This document shows positions 1 through 9,055 of a stretch of DNA of 60,055 bases, piece after piece. Location: the NCBI GenBank assembly GCA_947174635.1, contig CAMWJS010000013.1, positions 1 through 60,055 of the forward strand, given 5' to 3'. The DNA comes from an uncultured Muribaculaceae bacterium. Its GTDB lineage: Bacteria > Bacteroidota > Bacteroidia > Bacteroidales > Muribaculaceae. Position 1 is the stretch's first letter. Every line of letters begins with the position of its first letter. The translations under genes were made by a program, and so were the position numbers. The notes beneath the pieces were generated by a model, which was not told the origin of the DNA, did not search any database, and saw only the letters and a program-made list of their open reading frames with translations.

Positions 1-90
1 CGCTCGACGATTGACCGCTCTGCGTTTAACATTTATTGTCGAACCGGCTCTAAGTCCAAATACTCTCTGAGACACCATCAAAGAGACTGA
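1..90 (+). CDS. 3' end of an upstream gene, possibly a LuxR-type HTH protein
   Basis: Frame 1 is open from the window edge to a TGA at 88-90, and a terminator hairpin starts 5 bases later, which suggests this is the real 3' end of a plus-strand gene. The 29 visible residues include TIDRSAFNIYCRTGSKSKYS, which is laid out like the last helix of LuxR/GerE helix-turn-helix domains. The stretch is too short to decide. An open frame of this length can also arise by chance. Confidence 0.45.
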   Translation, partial: RSTIDRSAFNIYCRTGSKSKYSLRHHQRD

Positions 91-94
91 TACA

Positions 95-132
95 AGGCCG
101 TCATATTGCCGATTGAGGTGATATGACGGCCT
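95..132 (+). terminator. Intrinsic terminator of the upstream gene
   Basis: A perfect 12-base inverted repeat, AGGCCGTCATAT (95-106) and ATATGACGGCCT (121-132), encloses a 14-base loop and is followed by CGTTTTG. It lies 5 bases after the stop at position 90. The T run is short. Confidence 0.6.
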
Positions 133-183
133 CGTTTTGTGAAAGAAGGTGCAATTTCTGTAAATTACCAATAACCATAACAC

Positions 184-226
184 AGGCTTTTCGCACGTAA
201 TCGGGGACGGGAAGCCTTTGTTTTTT
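184..226 (+). terminator. Weak hairpin with T-rich tail
   Basis: AGGCTT (184-189) can pair with AAGCCT (212-217), followed by TTGTTTTTT. The stem is only six pairs with a 22-base loop, so this is a weak second terminator candidate. Nothing else coding is visible between 91 and 407. Confidence 0.25.
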
Positions 227-289
227 AATATGAAAGGCCGAAATGTTGCAATTATTGTCCGAAATGTTACTGCAAACCGGCTTTTAAAT

Positions 290-322
290 ATTGTGTGGCT
301 TCATTTAATTTTGATATATTTG
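290..322 (+). promoter_or_regulatory. Promoter of the hybrid two-component regulator
   Basis: TATATTTG at 315-322 is an exact match to the Bacteroidetes -7 box TAnnTTTG. ATTG at 290-293 is a plausible -33 element 21 bases upstream. It lies about 85 bases ahead of the start at 408. Confidence 0.55.
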
Positions 323-407
323 CAGATAAGTAACTGTTTAAAATTATTTTATACCAACCATTCTCATTATTTTGAACAGTTACCTACTATCTTAAATCTG
401 TCACACC

Positions 408-3400
408 ATGATAACAAATGTTGTTTCAAGAAATATCGCCGGAGCGCTGCTGTATGTGCTTTCCGTTTTACTCTTACCGATGCAGGCACATGGCGCGGCG
501 CAACTGCCCGAGCCTGAACTGTCGTGGAAAAATGTCAATGTCGACGGCAACAAAACCGCTGTTTTCTGCATCTTCAAGGACAGCCGTGATATAGTATGGC
601 TCGGCACAAACAATGGCCTCTATTTCTACGACGGTGTGACGTCGCATCCTGTCGGCGAGACCGAACTGTATGGCACGCAGGTATATTCCATCGTCGAGAA
701 TAACGACCGGCTTTATATCGGCTGCAACAACGGGCTTATGGTATATGACTATGCGACAGGGCTGGTGAGCGGCGGCATCACGGATGCTCCGAGAGAAATA
801 AGGGTGCTCTATGCCGTGGACGATTATCTGTGGATCGGTAGCCTCAACGGTATATTCCGGCTTGATTTACGTGGAGGCAGCCCGGAGGATTACTCGCGGG
901 GACTTCCGCATAAATCGGTATATTCGATACTGCGCGACAGCCGCGGCATTCTGTATGCCGGCACCTATAACGGACTGGCCAGATGGGATTCAAATGCGGG
1001 TATGTTCGTCCCCGTAAAGATAAAGACCGATACCGGCGGAGCCTGCAACTCTCTATTTGTCAACTGCATGCTTGAAGCGGATGACAGGGAGAGCATCTAC
1101 ATAGGGGGTGAAGGTATTCTTCTGCGCTACACTCCTGCCAACGAGCGGTGGGAGAGAGTCACGTCAGTGGGAAAAAACAATGTCAAAAGCCTGTCGAAGG
1201 ATGCCTCCGGCCATATACTCATAGGGACCGACAACGGAGTCTTCGATATGTCGGGCGACAGCATCAAGCATTTCCGCCACGACTCACGGCAGGAGCTCAG
1301 CCTGGCCGACAACGAGATATGGTGTATGTTTGCCGACAACATGCACAATATATGGGCGGGGCATGAACGCGGTTTCTCCATTGCATCGAACTCCAATTCA
1401 ATACGTACACTGAAGCTCAGCACTCTGGCACGCTCCGGAGAGGGCAATGAGATACACTCAATCTACAGGGACTCAAAGGGAAATCTATGGTTCGGCGGGA
1501 CAAACGGCGTGATAAGGCTGTCGGCAAACGCCACACCGGACTGGTACCGGCATACCGACGAGCCGAAATCGCTGTCACACAACCGCGTGCGCGCCATCCA
1601 CGAGGATATGGCCCACAACTTGTGGTTTACCACCGACGCGGGCATCAACAGGTTTGCCCCTGACGACGGTACATTTGATGTGTTTCATATCGTGGATGAA
1701 AACGGGGAGCATAATTCCAACTGGGTGTATGCGATGGTCGAGGATGGAGACCACTTCTGGATAGGCAGCTTCCTCAACGGGCTTCACTATGTCGAGAAAT
1801 CGAAATTCAACACCGGCGACAGCATAATCGTGTCGGACAAGTCGATAAATACAGAGACCGAGCCGCTGAAACTTACCAATGACCTCGTCAACGATGTAAT
1901 CAAAGACCGTAACGGCGACATCTGGATATTACTGTTCAGGGACAATATACTGACACGTCTCAACCCGGCGTCGGGACGTATATCCACCTATGACATCCAT
2001 AAACTTACGGGGGGATATCCCACGCATATAAACACAGACCGGAGCGGAAAGGTGTGGTGCGCGTTCAAGGGGGGAGTAATCATATTCAATACAGAGAACG
2101 ATGATTTCAAAACGATAAAATTCCCGCCGACCAACAGTGACGAGACTCCACTGTCGATGGGTCCGGTGGGCGACGGCATGTGGGTGTCGACCCTCAGCAA
2201 TGTATGGAGTGTTGACGGAAACACCCCCAAGGGAAGCCTTCTGCCTATACCTCAGAAATCGTATACAGCCGTATATGAGGACCGCGCAAGCAACAAGGTG
2301 TATCTGGGCGGCATCGACGAGATAGTCGAAGTGGACAGGAATATAATAGAAAAAACGACCGGCTACGGGACAATACGAATGATACTCAACGACTGCGGCG
2401 AGGGATATTTCAACCTGTCGGAACCGGGCGGGAGCGGCAGGGGCATGACAATACCCTACGGAGGAAGCATAACACTTCTGGTGAGCTCGCTCGATTATTC
2501 GCCCGAATCGGTACAACGGTATATGTACAAGCTCGCCGAATCGCCTGCCGACACTCTTGGCGGATGGGTCGTAATGGCAGAGGGTTCAAATTCCATCTCA
2601 TTTTCCGACCTCAAGATGGGGAAATACAATGTGCTGGTAAAGACAATCGGGTCGCCGTTGGCTCCTGTTGCCATCCCGCTGACAGTAAAGCCGCCATTCG
2701 CTCTGTCGCTGTGGGCCATCATAGCCTATATAATAATCGCCATAGCAGTGATATCGTGGATTGTATGGTATATGCGCAAACGCAATCTGCGCGCCATACA
2801 CGAACGCGAGAGACAGACCACGCTTGACAACGTGGAGCGCAAACTGACTTTCCTCTCAAATATTTCGCACGACCTGAAGACACCGCTGTCGATGATAATA
2901 GGTCCGGTCAGCCTGCTGAAAGAAAAGGCGAAAGACCCTGATAGCAAAAAGAGCCTTGAGGCGGTATATGACAATGCTGTCCGCCTCAACAACATGATAC
3001 ACCGCACTCTGGAGCTGCAACATCTGGAGGACTCGGATGAAAATCTGCTGATACTGTCAATATTTGATGTAGTGGATTTCTGCAAAGGTGTGTTCGAGGT
3101 GTTCAAGGAGAACAATCCGCAGAAAAATTTCATATTCCACACTTCGAGCCGGCAGATATTCATCGAGGCGGATGCTGTTAAATTCGAGTCGGTCATCACC
3201 AACCTGCTCTCCAACGCATGCAAATACTCCGACGAAGGCTCCACCATATCGTGCGGCATAAGCAAACAGGATGACAATGTGGAAATCGTGGTATCGGACG
3301 ACGGAATCGGCATTTCAGACATAGACCAGCCGCTGGTGTTCCAGCGGATGTTCCGCGCTCCGTCCACTTCCAAAGTAAAGGAGGGCACCGGTCTGGGTCT

Positions 3401-4331
3401 CTATCTGATAAAGAAATACCTTGAACTGATGAACGGCAATATCAGCCTTTACAGCAAGGAGGGCCAGGGCACATCGTTTGTGGTGACGCTGCCGACTACC
3501 GAAAAGATATCGGTCAAGAACCGTCAGGATGTCACCGCCACTGACAATGGCGGGAAGCCAAAGATACTTATCGCAGAGGACAACGGACAGATAGCGGAAT
3601 TTATCTCCGACATTCTCAAAGATGACTATACATCGCTGACAGCCGACAACGGACGCTCCGGACTGGCGATAGCGTCATCGTTTATTCCCGACCTTATCAT
3701 AGCCGACGAGATGATGCCTATAATGAGCGGACTTGAGATGGTGAGACAGCTAAAGCAGAACCCGCGCCTGCTGTCAATACCAATCATAATGCTTACGGCG
3801 AAATCGGACAACAACACCGAGAACGAGAGCATCAAGCTCGGCATCGATGTGTTCATGAGCAAGCCGTTCGAACCGGCGGCGCTGCTCGGCCGCATCACGC
3901 AGTTGCTCAAGACCCGCAGTGAGATAAAGGAGAAGGTGCGCATACAGGCCATAACCGAAGCCGAGTCAAAACCGATCGAGGCAGAGACCGCCAACGAGAA
4001 AGCACTCGCCAAAATAGCCAAGATAATAGAGGAAAACATTTCAGACCCCGACCTGAATGTGAATTTCCTATGCGAGAAAAGCGGAGTCGCACCCAAACAG
4101 CTCTATCGCCTCATAAAAAAATATATGGGCATTTCACCGCTCGACTATATACGCCGAGTCAGACTACAGAAAGCCGCCGTGCTTCTGAGCCAGCAGAGAT
4201 TTACCGTTTCGGAGATATGCTATATGGTAGGGTTCAAGACCCCGTCATATTTCGCCCGCTGTTTCCAGGCCCAATTCGGAGTGAAGCCGAGCCAATATCA
4301 GTCGGACGACAGCACCGGAAGCTCTAAATAG
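408..4331 (+). CDS. Hybrid two-component system sensor/regulator (HTCS) of the galactan locus
   Basis: This is a one-protein signalling system of 1307 residues. In order it has a signal peptide (about 1-28), a periplasmic sensor made of beta-propeller repeats (motifs such as WLGTNNGLYFY and WFGGTNGVIRL, about 40-660), a Y_Y_Y domain, and a membrane segment (about 765-787). It then has a histidine kinase with SHDLKTPLS and phospho-acceptor His821, an ATPase domain (GTGLGLYLIKKYLE), a receiver domain with Asp1100 in IADEMMPIMSG, and a C-terminal AraC-type DNA-binding domain (about 1195-1300). Proteins of this family bind oligosaccharide in the periplasm and activate the adjacent susCD operon. 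The downstream genes make a galacto-oligosaccharide the likely ligand (inference). All catalytic motifs look intact. Confidence 0.96.
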   Translation: MITNVVSRNIAGALLYVLSVLLLPMQAHGAAQLPEPELSWKNVNVDGNKTAVFCIFKDSRDIVWLGTNNGLYFYDGVTSHPVGETELYGTQVYSIVENNDRLYIGCNNGLMVYDYATGLVSGGITDAPREIRVLYAVDDYLWIGSLNGIFRLDLRGGSPEDYSRGLPHKSVYSILRDSRGILYAGTYNGLARWDSNAGMFVPVKIKTDTGGACNSLFVNCMLEADDRESIYIGGEGILLRYTPANERWERVTSVGKNNVKSLSKDASGHILIGTDNGVFDMSGDSIKHFRHDSRQELSLADNEIWCMFADNMHNIWAGHERGFSIASNSNSIRTLKLSTLARSGEGNEIHSIYRDSKGNLWFGGTNGVIRLSANATPDWYRHTDEPKSLSHNRVRAIHEDMAHNLWFTTDAGINRFAPDDGTFDVFHIVDENGEHNSNWVYAMVEDGDHFWIGSFLNGLHYVEKSKFNTGDSIIVSDKSINTETEPLKLTNDLVNDVIKDRNGDIWILLFRDNILTRLNPASGRISTYDIHKLTGGYPTHINTDRSGKVWCAFKGGVIIFNTENDDFKTIKFPPTNSDETPLSMGPVGDGMWVSTLSNVWSVDGNTPKGSLLPIPQKSYTAVYEDRASNKVYLGGIDEIVEVDRNIIEKTTGYGTIRMILNDCGEGYFNLSEPGGSGRGMTIPYGGSITLLVSSLDYSPESVQRYMYKLAESPADTLGGWVVMAEGSNSISFSDLKMGKYNVLVKTIGSPLAPVAIPLTVKPPFALSLWAIIAYIIIAIAVISWIVWYMRKRNLRAIHERERQTTLDNVERKLTFLSNISHDLKTPLSMIIGPVSLLKEKAKDPDSKKSLEAVYDNAVRLNNMIHRTLELQHLEDSDENLLILSIFDVVDFCKGVFEVFKENNPQKNFIFHTSSRQIFIEADAVKFESVITNLLSNACKYSDEGSTISCGISKQDDNVEIVVSDDGIGISDIDQPLVFQRMFRAPSTSKVKEGTGLGLYLIKKYLELMNGNISLYSKEGQGTSFVVTLPTTEKISVKNRQDVTATDNGGKPKILIAEDNGQIAEFISDILKDDYTSLTADNGRSGLAIASSFIPDLIIADEMMPIMSGLEMVRQLKQNPRLLSIPIIMLTAKSDNNTENESIKLGIDVFMSKPFEPAALLGRITQLLKTRSEIKEKVRIQAITEAESKPIEAETANEKALAKIAKIIEENISDPDLNVNFLCEKSGVAPKQLYRLIKKYMGISPLDYIRRVRLQKAAVLLSQQRFTVSEICYMVGFKTPSYFARCFQAQFGVKPSQYQSDDSTGSSK

Positions 4332-4333
4332 GA

Positions 4334-4363
4334 CAAATATCCCGTAACCGACCGGGATATTTG
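4334..4363 (+). terminator. Hairpin after the regulator gene
   Basis: CAAATATCCCG (4334-4344) and CGGGATATTTG (4353-4363) form a perfect 11-pair stem with an 8-base loop, 2 bases after the stop codon. The following TGTATTTGTCC is only moderately T-rich, so termination may be partial. Confidence 0.6.
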
Positions 4364-4403
4364 TGTATTTGTCCAATCCGTTGCATCAATTGTCTGAAAA
4401 AGC

Positions 4404-4435
4404 GCCATTATCCATTGGTTCCTATATTATATTTG
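4404..4435 (+). promoter_or_regulatory. Promoter of the susC-led operon
   Basis: TATATTTG at 4428-4435 exactly matches the Bacteroidetes -7 consensus and lies 45 bases before the susC-like start. No good TTTG is found at the -33 position, as expected for a promoter that needs an activator. The HTCS DNA-binding domain is the obvious candidate (inference). Confidence 0.5.
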
Positions 4436-4480
4436 CATCGGAAATTACCTTAAATTATTAATAACAATAAAACACAATCA

Positions 4481-7447
4481 ATGGACAAAGCAATTGGTGC
4501 GACCGAATTAAGGAGCCGTCTGCTGGGACTTTTTCTGGCAATACTCTTAATACCCGTTTCGGCATTTGCACAGAACCAACAGACAGTCACGGGTACTGTC
4601 ACAGACGAGACCGGCGAACCACTGATAGGCGCATCGGTCAAAGTCGCAGGAGAGACTATCGGAACATCGACAGATTTCGACGGGCACTACACACTAAAAA
4701 TACCTGCGGGAGCTAAACAACTGACATTCTCTTATGTCGGCTACAAGGATTTGACAGCCGACATCACATCGGACGTAATAGACGTCACGATGAAACCCAA
4801 TGCCGAGGTGCTCGACGAAGTGGTTGTCATCGGCTACGGCGTGCGCAAGAAAGATGACCTGACCGGCTCCATCTCGACAATCAGCGAGAAGGACTTCAAC
4901 CAGGGAGTCATCACCTCGCCCGAAGAGCTTATCAACGGCAAGATGCCGGGCGTGCAGATTGTGAACTCGGGAGGCTCGACCACAGGAGGCTCGACCATAC
5001 GTATCCGAGGCGGTGCATCGCTCAACGCGTCGAACGACCCGCTTATCGTAATCGACGGCGTGCCTATGGAAGTGGGCGGCTATATAGAAGGTCAGGGCAA
5101 CTTCCTTTCGATGATAAATCCCAATGACATCGAGAGCATGACCGTGCTCAAGGACGCTTCGTCGACAGCCATCTACGGTTCGCGTGCATCCAACGGCGTC
5201 ATCCTTATCACTACCAAGAAGGGAAAGGGCAACGGCATAAAAGTGTCATTCTCGACCACCAATTCTGTATCGACCAAGACAAAGACCGCCGACATGCTTT
5301 CGAGAGATGAGTTTGTCGATGTGATCCAGGCCAAGGGATCGGCCGCACAGATAGCACTGTTAGGCAATGAAAACACCGACTGGACCGACCATGTCATGCA
5401 GACCGGTTTCGGCACAGACAACAACCTCAGCGTGGCCGGACGTGTGACCGACTGGCTCCCGTTCCGCGTATCGTTGGGCGCACTCTATCAGGAAGGCATC
5501 ATGAAGAATGACGAGAACAAGCGTTTCTCGGGCAATATCAATCTCAGCCCCTCGTTTTTCAACGATGATCTTAAATTCACATTCAGCGGAAAGGCATCAT
5601 ACAATGCCAGCCGCTATCCGAGCGGTTCGATAATATGGAACGCCACCACCTACAACCCCACCATTCCTGTATATTCAGGTACTGACGCCTTTTTAGGATA
5701 CAACGAGCCTGTAGACATCAACGGCATACCGGTGACAGGCGGCGTGGCCAATCCCGTAGGACTTCTCCATTACCGTAACAAAGCGCATACCCACCGCCTT
5801 ATCGGAAGCGTCGATGTGGATTACCGCGTGCGCATCCTTCCGGGTCTCCGTTTTCATGCCACCGCAGCGTATGACCGCGCGCAAGGCCAAAGCGACTACT
5901 ACACCTCGGCCGATTCATGGAGCGGATTCAACCAGGGTGGCTCAATATCATGCGTAGGTCCGAAGAAAGCGTACAACAAACTGTTTACCATCTACGGCAA
6001 CTACAACAAGGATATCGACGCGATAAAGAGTTCAATCGACGTGACAGTCGGATATGACTACCAGTGGTGGAAACGCTACTCACCCTACTACGAGAGCTAC
6101 AACGAGGCAGGCGAAGTGCAGTCGACATCAGCCCCCTCCGACGAGCGCCACACGCTTCTTTCGTACTACGGACGTCTGAACTACACATTCGACAGCCGCT
6201 ATCTTCTTACGGCGACATTCCGCCGCGACGGGTCGTCGAGATTTGCCAAGGACAAACGCTGGGGTACATTCCCGTCGGTGGCACTTGCATGGCGCGTGTC
6301 ACAGGAATCATTCTGGGATTTCGCCCGCGGTGTGATGAACGACCTCAAAGTGAGAGTGAGCTACGGCGAGACAGGCCAGCAGGACGGTATCGCCAACTAC
6401 TCGCACATGCCGATTTACACGATTTCACAGGATGGCGCACAGTATGTATTCAACGGAATTCCGATTTATACCTATCGTCCCGAGGCCTACAATCCCGACC
6501 TTAAATGGGAAACGACCAAGGCATGGAACGTCGGTCTTGACTTCGGCTTCCTGAGCAACCGCATCACCGGTACGGTGGACTACTACAAGCGCAAGACAGA
6601 GGACCTCCTGGCATCGGTGCCCTGCGCGGCAGGTACGAACTTCGCCAAGTATATCCTTTCGAACGTAGGCAACGTTGACAGCGAGGGTTTCGAGCTTTCA
6701 GTCAATGCCAATATCATCGACAACAAAGACTGGTCGTGGAACGTGGCAGCCAACGCCACCTGGCAGAAATCGAAGATTACGAACCTGACGATGTCGCCCG
6801 AAGCCGAGTCGCCCAACACACTTGTCGGCTCGTCGGTTGACAACCGCCGCGTGCAGGTGTTCTCGACAGGCTATGCGCCCTACTCATTCTATGTGTACAA
6901 ACAGATTTACGACCAGAATACCGGTCGCCCGATCGAGGGAGTCTATGCCGACCTGAACAATGACGGACAAATCAACTCATCGGACCTTTACCACTATCAC
7001 TCACCGTCGCCTGACTGGATTCTCGGCCTGAGCACCAGCCTGCGCTACCAGAAGTGGACACTGTCGACATCGCTTCGCGCCAATATCGGCAACTATGTGT
7101 ACAACGCAATGGCGATGAATACTGGCGCATGGGAAACAGTATCATACAACGCCTACCAGCTCAACAACATGAACCGCAGCTACCTCGAAACCGGCTTCTC
7201 GATGCGCCAGCACTACAGCGACCACTACGTGGAGAACGCATCGTTCCTTAAGATGGACAACCTGCAGCTGAGCTATGATTTCGGCAATGTATGGCGCAAC
7301 GTCAACCTGCATCTGTCGGCCAACGTGCAGAATGTGTTCACAATCACCAAATACTCGGGCATTGATCCTGAAGTAAGCTACGGAATCGACTCGAATGTCT
7401 ATCCCCGTCCGCGCACCTATTCACTTACCGTCGGACTTAATTTCTAA
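4481..7447 (+). CDS. SusC/RagA-family TonB-dependent outer membrane transporter
   Basis: This 988-residue protein is the import channel of the locus. It has an N-terminal signal peptide ending near AFAQ, a carboxypeptidase-regulatory-like domain (about 32-110, VTGTVTDETGEPLIGASV), and the SusC TonB-box signature DEVVVIGYG. A plug follows (MPGVQIVNSGG, IRIRGGASL, DPLIVIDGVPM), then a 22-strand-type beta-barrel ending in the terminal aromatic sequence LTVGLNF. SusC proteins import oligosaccharides together with their SusD lid using TonB energy. The start follows an A-rich leader, and the pre-signal MDKAIGATELRSR is slightly long. The gene begins the operon and is 20 bases from the SusD gene. 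Confidence 0.96.
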   Translation: MDKAIGATELRSRLLGLFLAILLIPVSAFAQNQQTVTGTVTDETGEPLIGASVKVAGETIGTSTDFDGHYTLKIPAGAKQLTFSYVGYKDLTADITSDVIDVTMKPNAEVLDEVVVIGYGVRKKDDLTGSISTISEKDFNQGVITSPEELINGKMPGVQIVNSGGSTTGGSTIRIRGGASLNASNDPLIVIDGVPMEVGGYIEGQGNFLSMINPNDIESMTVLKDASSTAIYGSRASNGVILITTKKGKGNGIKVSFSTTNSVSTKTKTADMLSRDEFVDVIQAKGSAAQIALLGNENTDWTDHVMQTGFGTDNNLSVAGRVTDWLPFRVSLGALYQEGIMKNDENKRFSGNINLSPSFFNDDLKFTFSGKASYNASRYPSGSIIWNATTYNPTIPVYSGTDAFLGYNEPVDINGIPVTGGVANPVGLLHYRNKAHTHRLIGSVDVDYRVRILPGLRFHATAAYDRAQGQSDYYTSADSWSGFNQGGSISCVGPKKAYNKLFTIYGNYNKDIDAIKSSIDVTVGYDYQWWKRYSPYYESYNEAGEVQSTSAPSDERHTLLSYYGRLNYTFDSRYLLTATFRRDGSSRFAKDKRWGTFPSVALAWRVSQESFWDFARGVMNDLKVRVSYGETGQQDGIANYSHMPIYTISQDGAQYVFNGIPIYTYRPEAYNPDLKWETTKAWNVGLDFGFLSNRITGTVDYYKRKTEDLLASVPCAAGTNFAKYILSNVGNVDSEGFELSVNANIIDNKDWSWNVAANATWQKSKITNLTMSPEAESPNTLVGSSVDNRRVQVFSTGYAPYSFYVYKQIYDQNTGRPIEGVYADLNNDGQINSSDLYHYHSPSPDWILGLSTSLRYQKWTLSTSLRANIGNYVYNAMAMNTGAWETVSYNAYQLNNMNRSYLETGFSMRQHYSDHYVENASFLKMDNLQLSYDFGNVWRNVNLHLSANVQNVFTITKYSGIDPEVSYGIDSNVYPRPRTYSLTVGLNF

Positions 7448-7467
7448 TAACCATAACAAAGACCACA

Positions 7468-9036
7468 ATGAAAAAAGCATATTTAATAATGGCACTGGGC
7501 TTAATGGCAGTCGCATCAACCTCATGCGTCGACGACCTCGACCAGCGCCCCGTATTCGAGCAAGACGCCACGGTGGTGTACAATTCGCCGGAGACCTACC
7601 GTCAGGTACTGGCAAAGGCATACGCTTGCTTTGTCATCACCGGCCAGGAAAAGGACGGCGACAAGGATATAGACTCTGAAAAGGGTTATGACCTGTCGCG
7701 ATGCATATTCAACATGCAGGAGGACTCCACCGACGAGAGCATCAACACATGGGGTTCGCTCTATGATATATCACATTTCAACTGGGACCCCAACGACGTA
7801 TGGGTGCAGGATGCATATTACCGTCTGTACTACACGATTTCGGTGTGCAACGAGTTCATACGTAACTCGACAGAGGCTTCGATAGGCAGATTTACCGAGT
7901 CGGAGCAGCAGGAAATCAGGGACATGAAGGCAGAAGCCCGTTTCCTCCGCGCACTTGCCTACTACTGGGTGCTCGACCTTTACGCCCAGGGTCCGTTCTC
8001 CAACGAGGACACCCCTATCTCAGGCTATATACCTGAAAGATATGGCGACGAGCAGCTTTTCGATTTTATCGAGAGCGAGCTCAAGGATATAGAGGAGGAG
8101 ATACCGATGACCAACGAGTATGGCCGTGCACCGCGCGCTGCCGTGTGGTCGCTTCTGGCAAGACTCTATCTCAATGCCGAGGTCTACACCCGCGAGGCAC
8201 ACTACACCGATTGCATAACATACTGCAACAAGGTCATAAACAGCGGGCAGTACACGCTTGAGCCGGAGTTCTACAAGCTGTTCAACGCGTCGAACCATCT
8301 GCGCACGAATGAAATCATATTCGCGTTTGTCATAGATGCCACCACAACAGTGACATGGGGAGCGACAACCAACATCATCTGCGGCTCGTGCTCCAACTCG
8401 TCGAGCCAGGACCCGGCCAAGTACGGTATCACCAACGGCTGGGGCAACTTCCGCGTACGCGGCGAGATACCGGCAAAATTCGGCGACGTAGCGACCTCGA
8501 AAGATTCGCGCTGCATGTTCTATACCGACGGTCAGACACAATACATATCCGTTTACAACGACCAGTCGCAAGGCTATTTCAGCGAGAAATTCACCAACCT
8601 TTACGATGACGGCACAGCAGCTTCGAATACGGCAGTTAACGGCTGTTCGACCGACCTTCCGGTGTTCCGTCTGGCCGATGTCTACCTGATGGCAGCAGAG
8701 TCAGTGGTGAGAGGCGGAACGGGTCTGAGCCGCAGCGAAGCCCTCAATCTCGTCAACAAGGTGCGCGAACGCGCCTACGGCGACATGTCGGGCAATATCA
8801 GCGACTCGGAAATGGATCTGCAATACTTCATCGACGAACGCGCCCGCGAGCTTCTTCACGAGTCAGTGCGCCGTACCGACCTTCGCCGCTTCGGAATGTT
8901 TACCACCGACAAGTATATCTGGCAATGGAAAGGTGGCGTTGTTGACGGCAAGGCAGTGGACAGCAAGTACGAGATATATCCGATACCGGCAACCGAGCTT
9001 TCGGTAAACACCAACCTGTCAAACCCCAATTATTAA
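7468..9036 (+). CDS. SusD/RagB-family glycan-binding lipoprotein
   Basis: This 522-residue outer-membrane lipoprotein forms the lid on the SusC channel. The signal ends in STSC with lipidated Cys20. The body carries the SusD hallmarks: an N-terminal helical TPR-like region (EARFLRALAYYWVLDLYAQG, about 152-171), the FRLADVYLMAAE segment, and the C-terminal ERARELLHES plus RRTDLRRFGMF near the end. It follows the SusC gene by 20 bases in the same operon. The partner and order fix its role. The bound sugar, galactan fragments, is inferred from the enzymes downstream. Confidence 0.95.
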   Translation: MKKAYLIMALGLMAVASTSCVDDLDQRPVFEQDATVVYNSPETYRQVLAKAYACFVITGQEKDGDKDIDSEKGYDLSRCIFNMQEDSTDESINTWGSLYDISHFNWDPNDVWVQDAYYRLYYTISVCNEFIRNSTEASIGRFTESEQQEIRDMKAEARFLRALAYYWVLDLYAQGPFSNEDTPISGYIPERYGDEQLFDFIESELKDIEEEIPMTNEYGRAPRAAVWSLLARLYLNAEVYTREAHYTDCITYCNKVINSGQYTLEPEFYKLFNASNHLRTNEIIFAFVIDATTTVTWGATTNIICGSCSNSSSQDPAKYGITNGWGNFRVRGEIPAKFGDVATSKDSRCMFYTDGQTQYISVYNDQSQGYFSEKFTNLYDDGTAASNTAVNGCSTDLPVFRLADVYLMAAESVVRGGTGLSRSEALNLVNKVRERAYGDMSGNISDSEMDLQYFIDERARELLHESVRRTDLRRFGMFTTDKYIWQWKGGVVDGKAVDSKYEIYPIPATELSVNTNLSNPNY

Positions 9037-9055
9037 TTCTTAATATCGATTTCAC

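Noticed and set aside
218-517. Plus-strand frame of 99 codons overlapping the regulator start
   Set aside because: It spans the promoter and the signal peptide of the HTCS gene in another frame, with no coding character.
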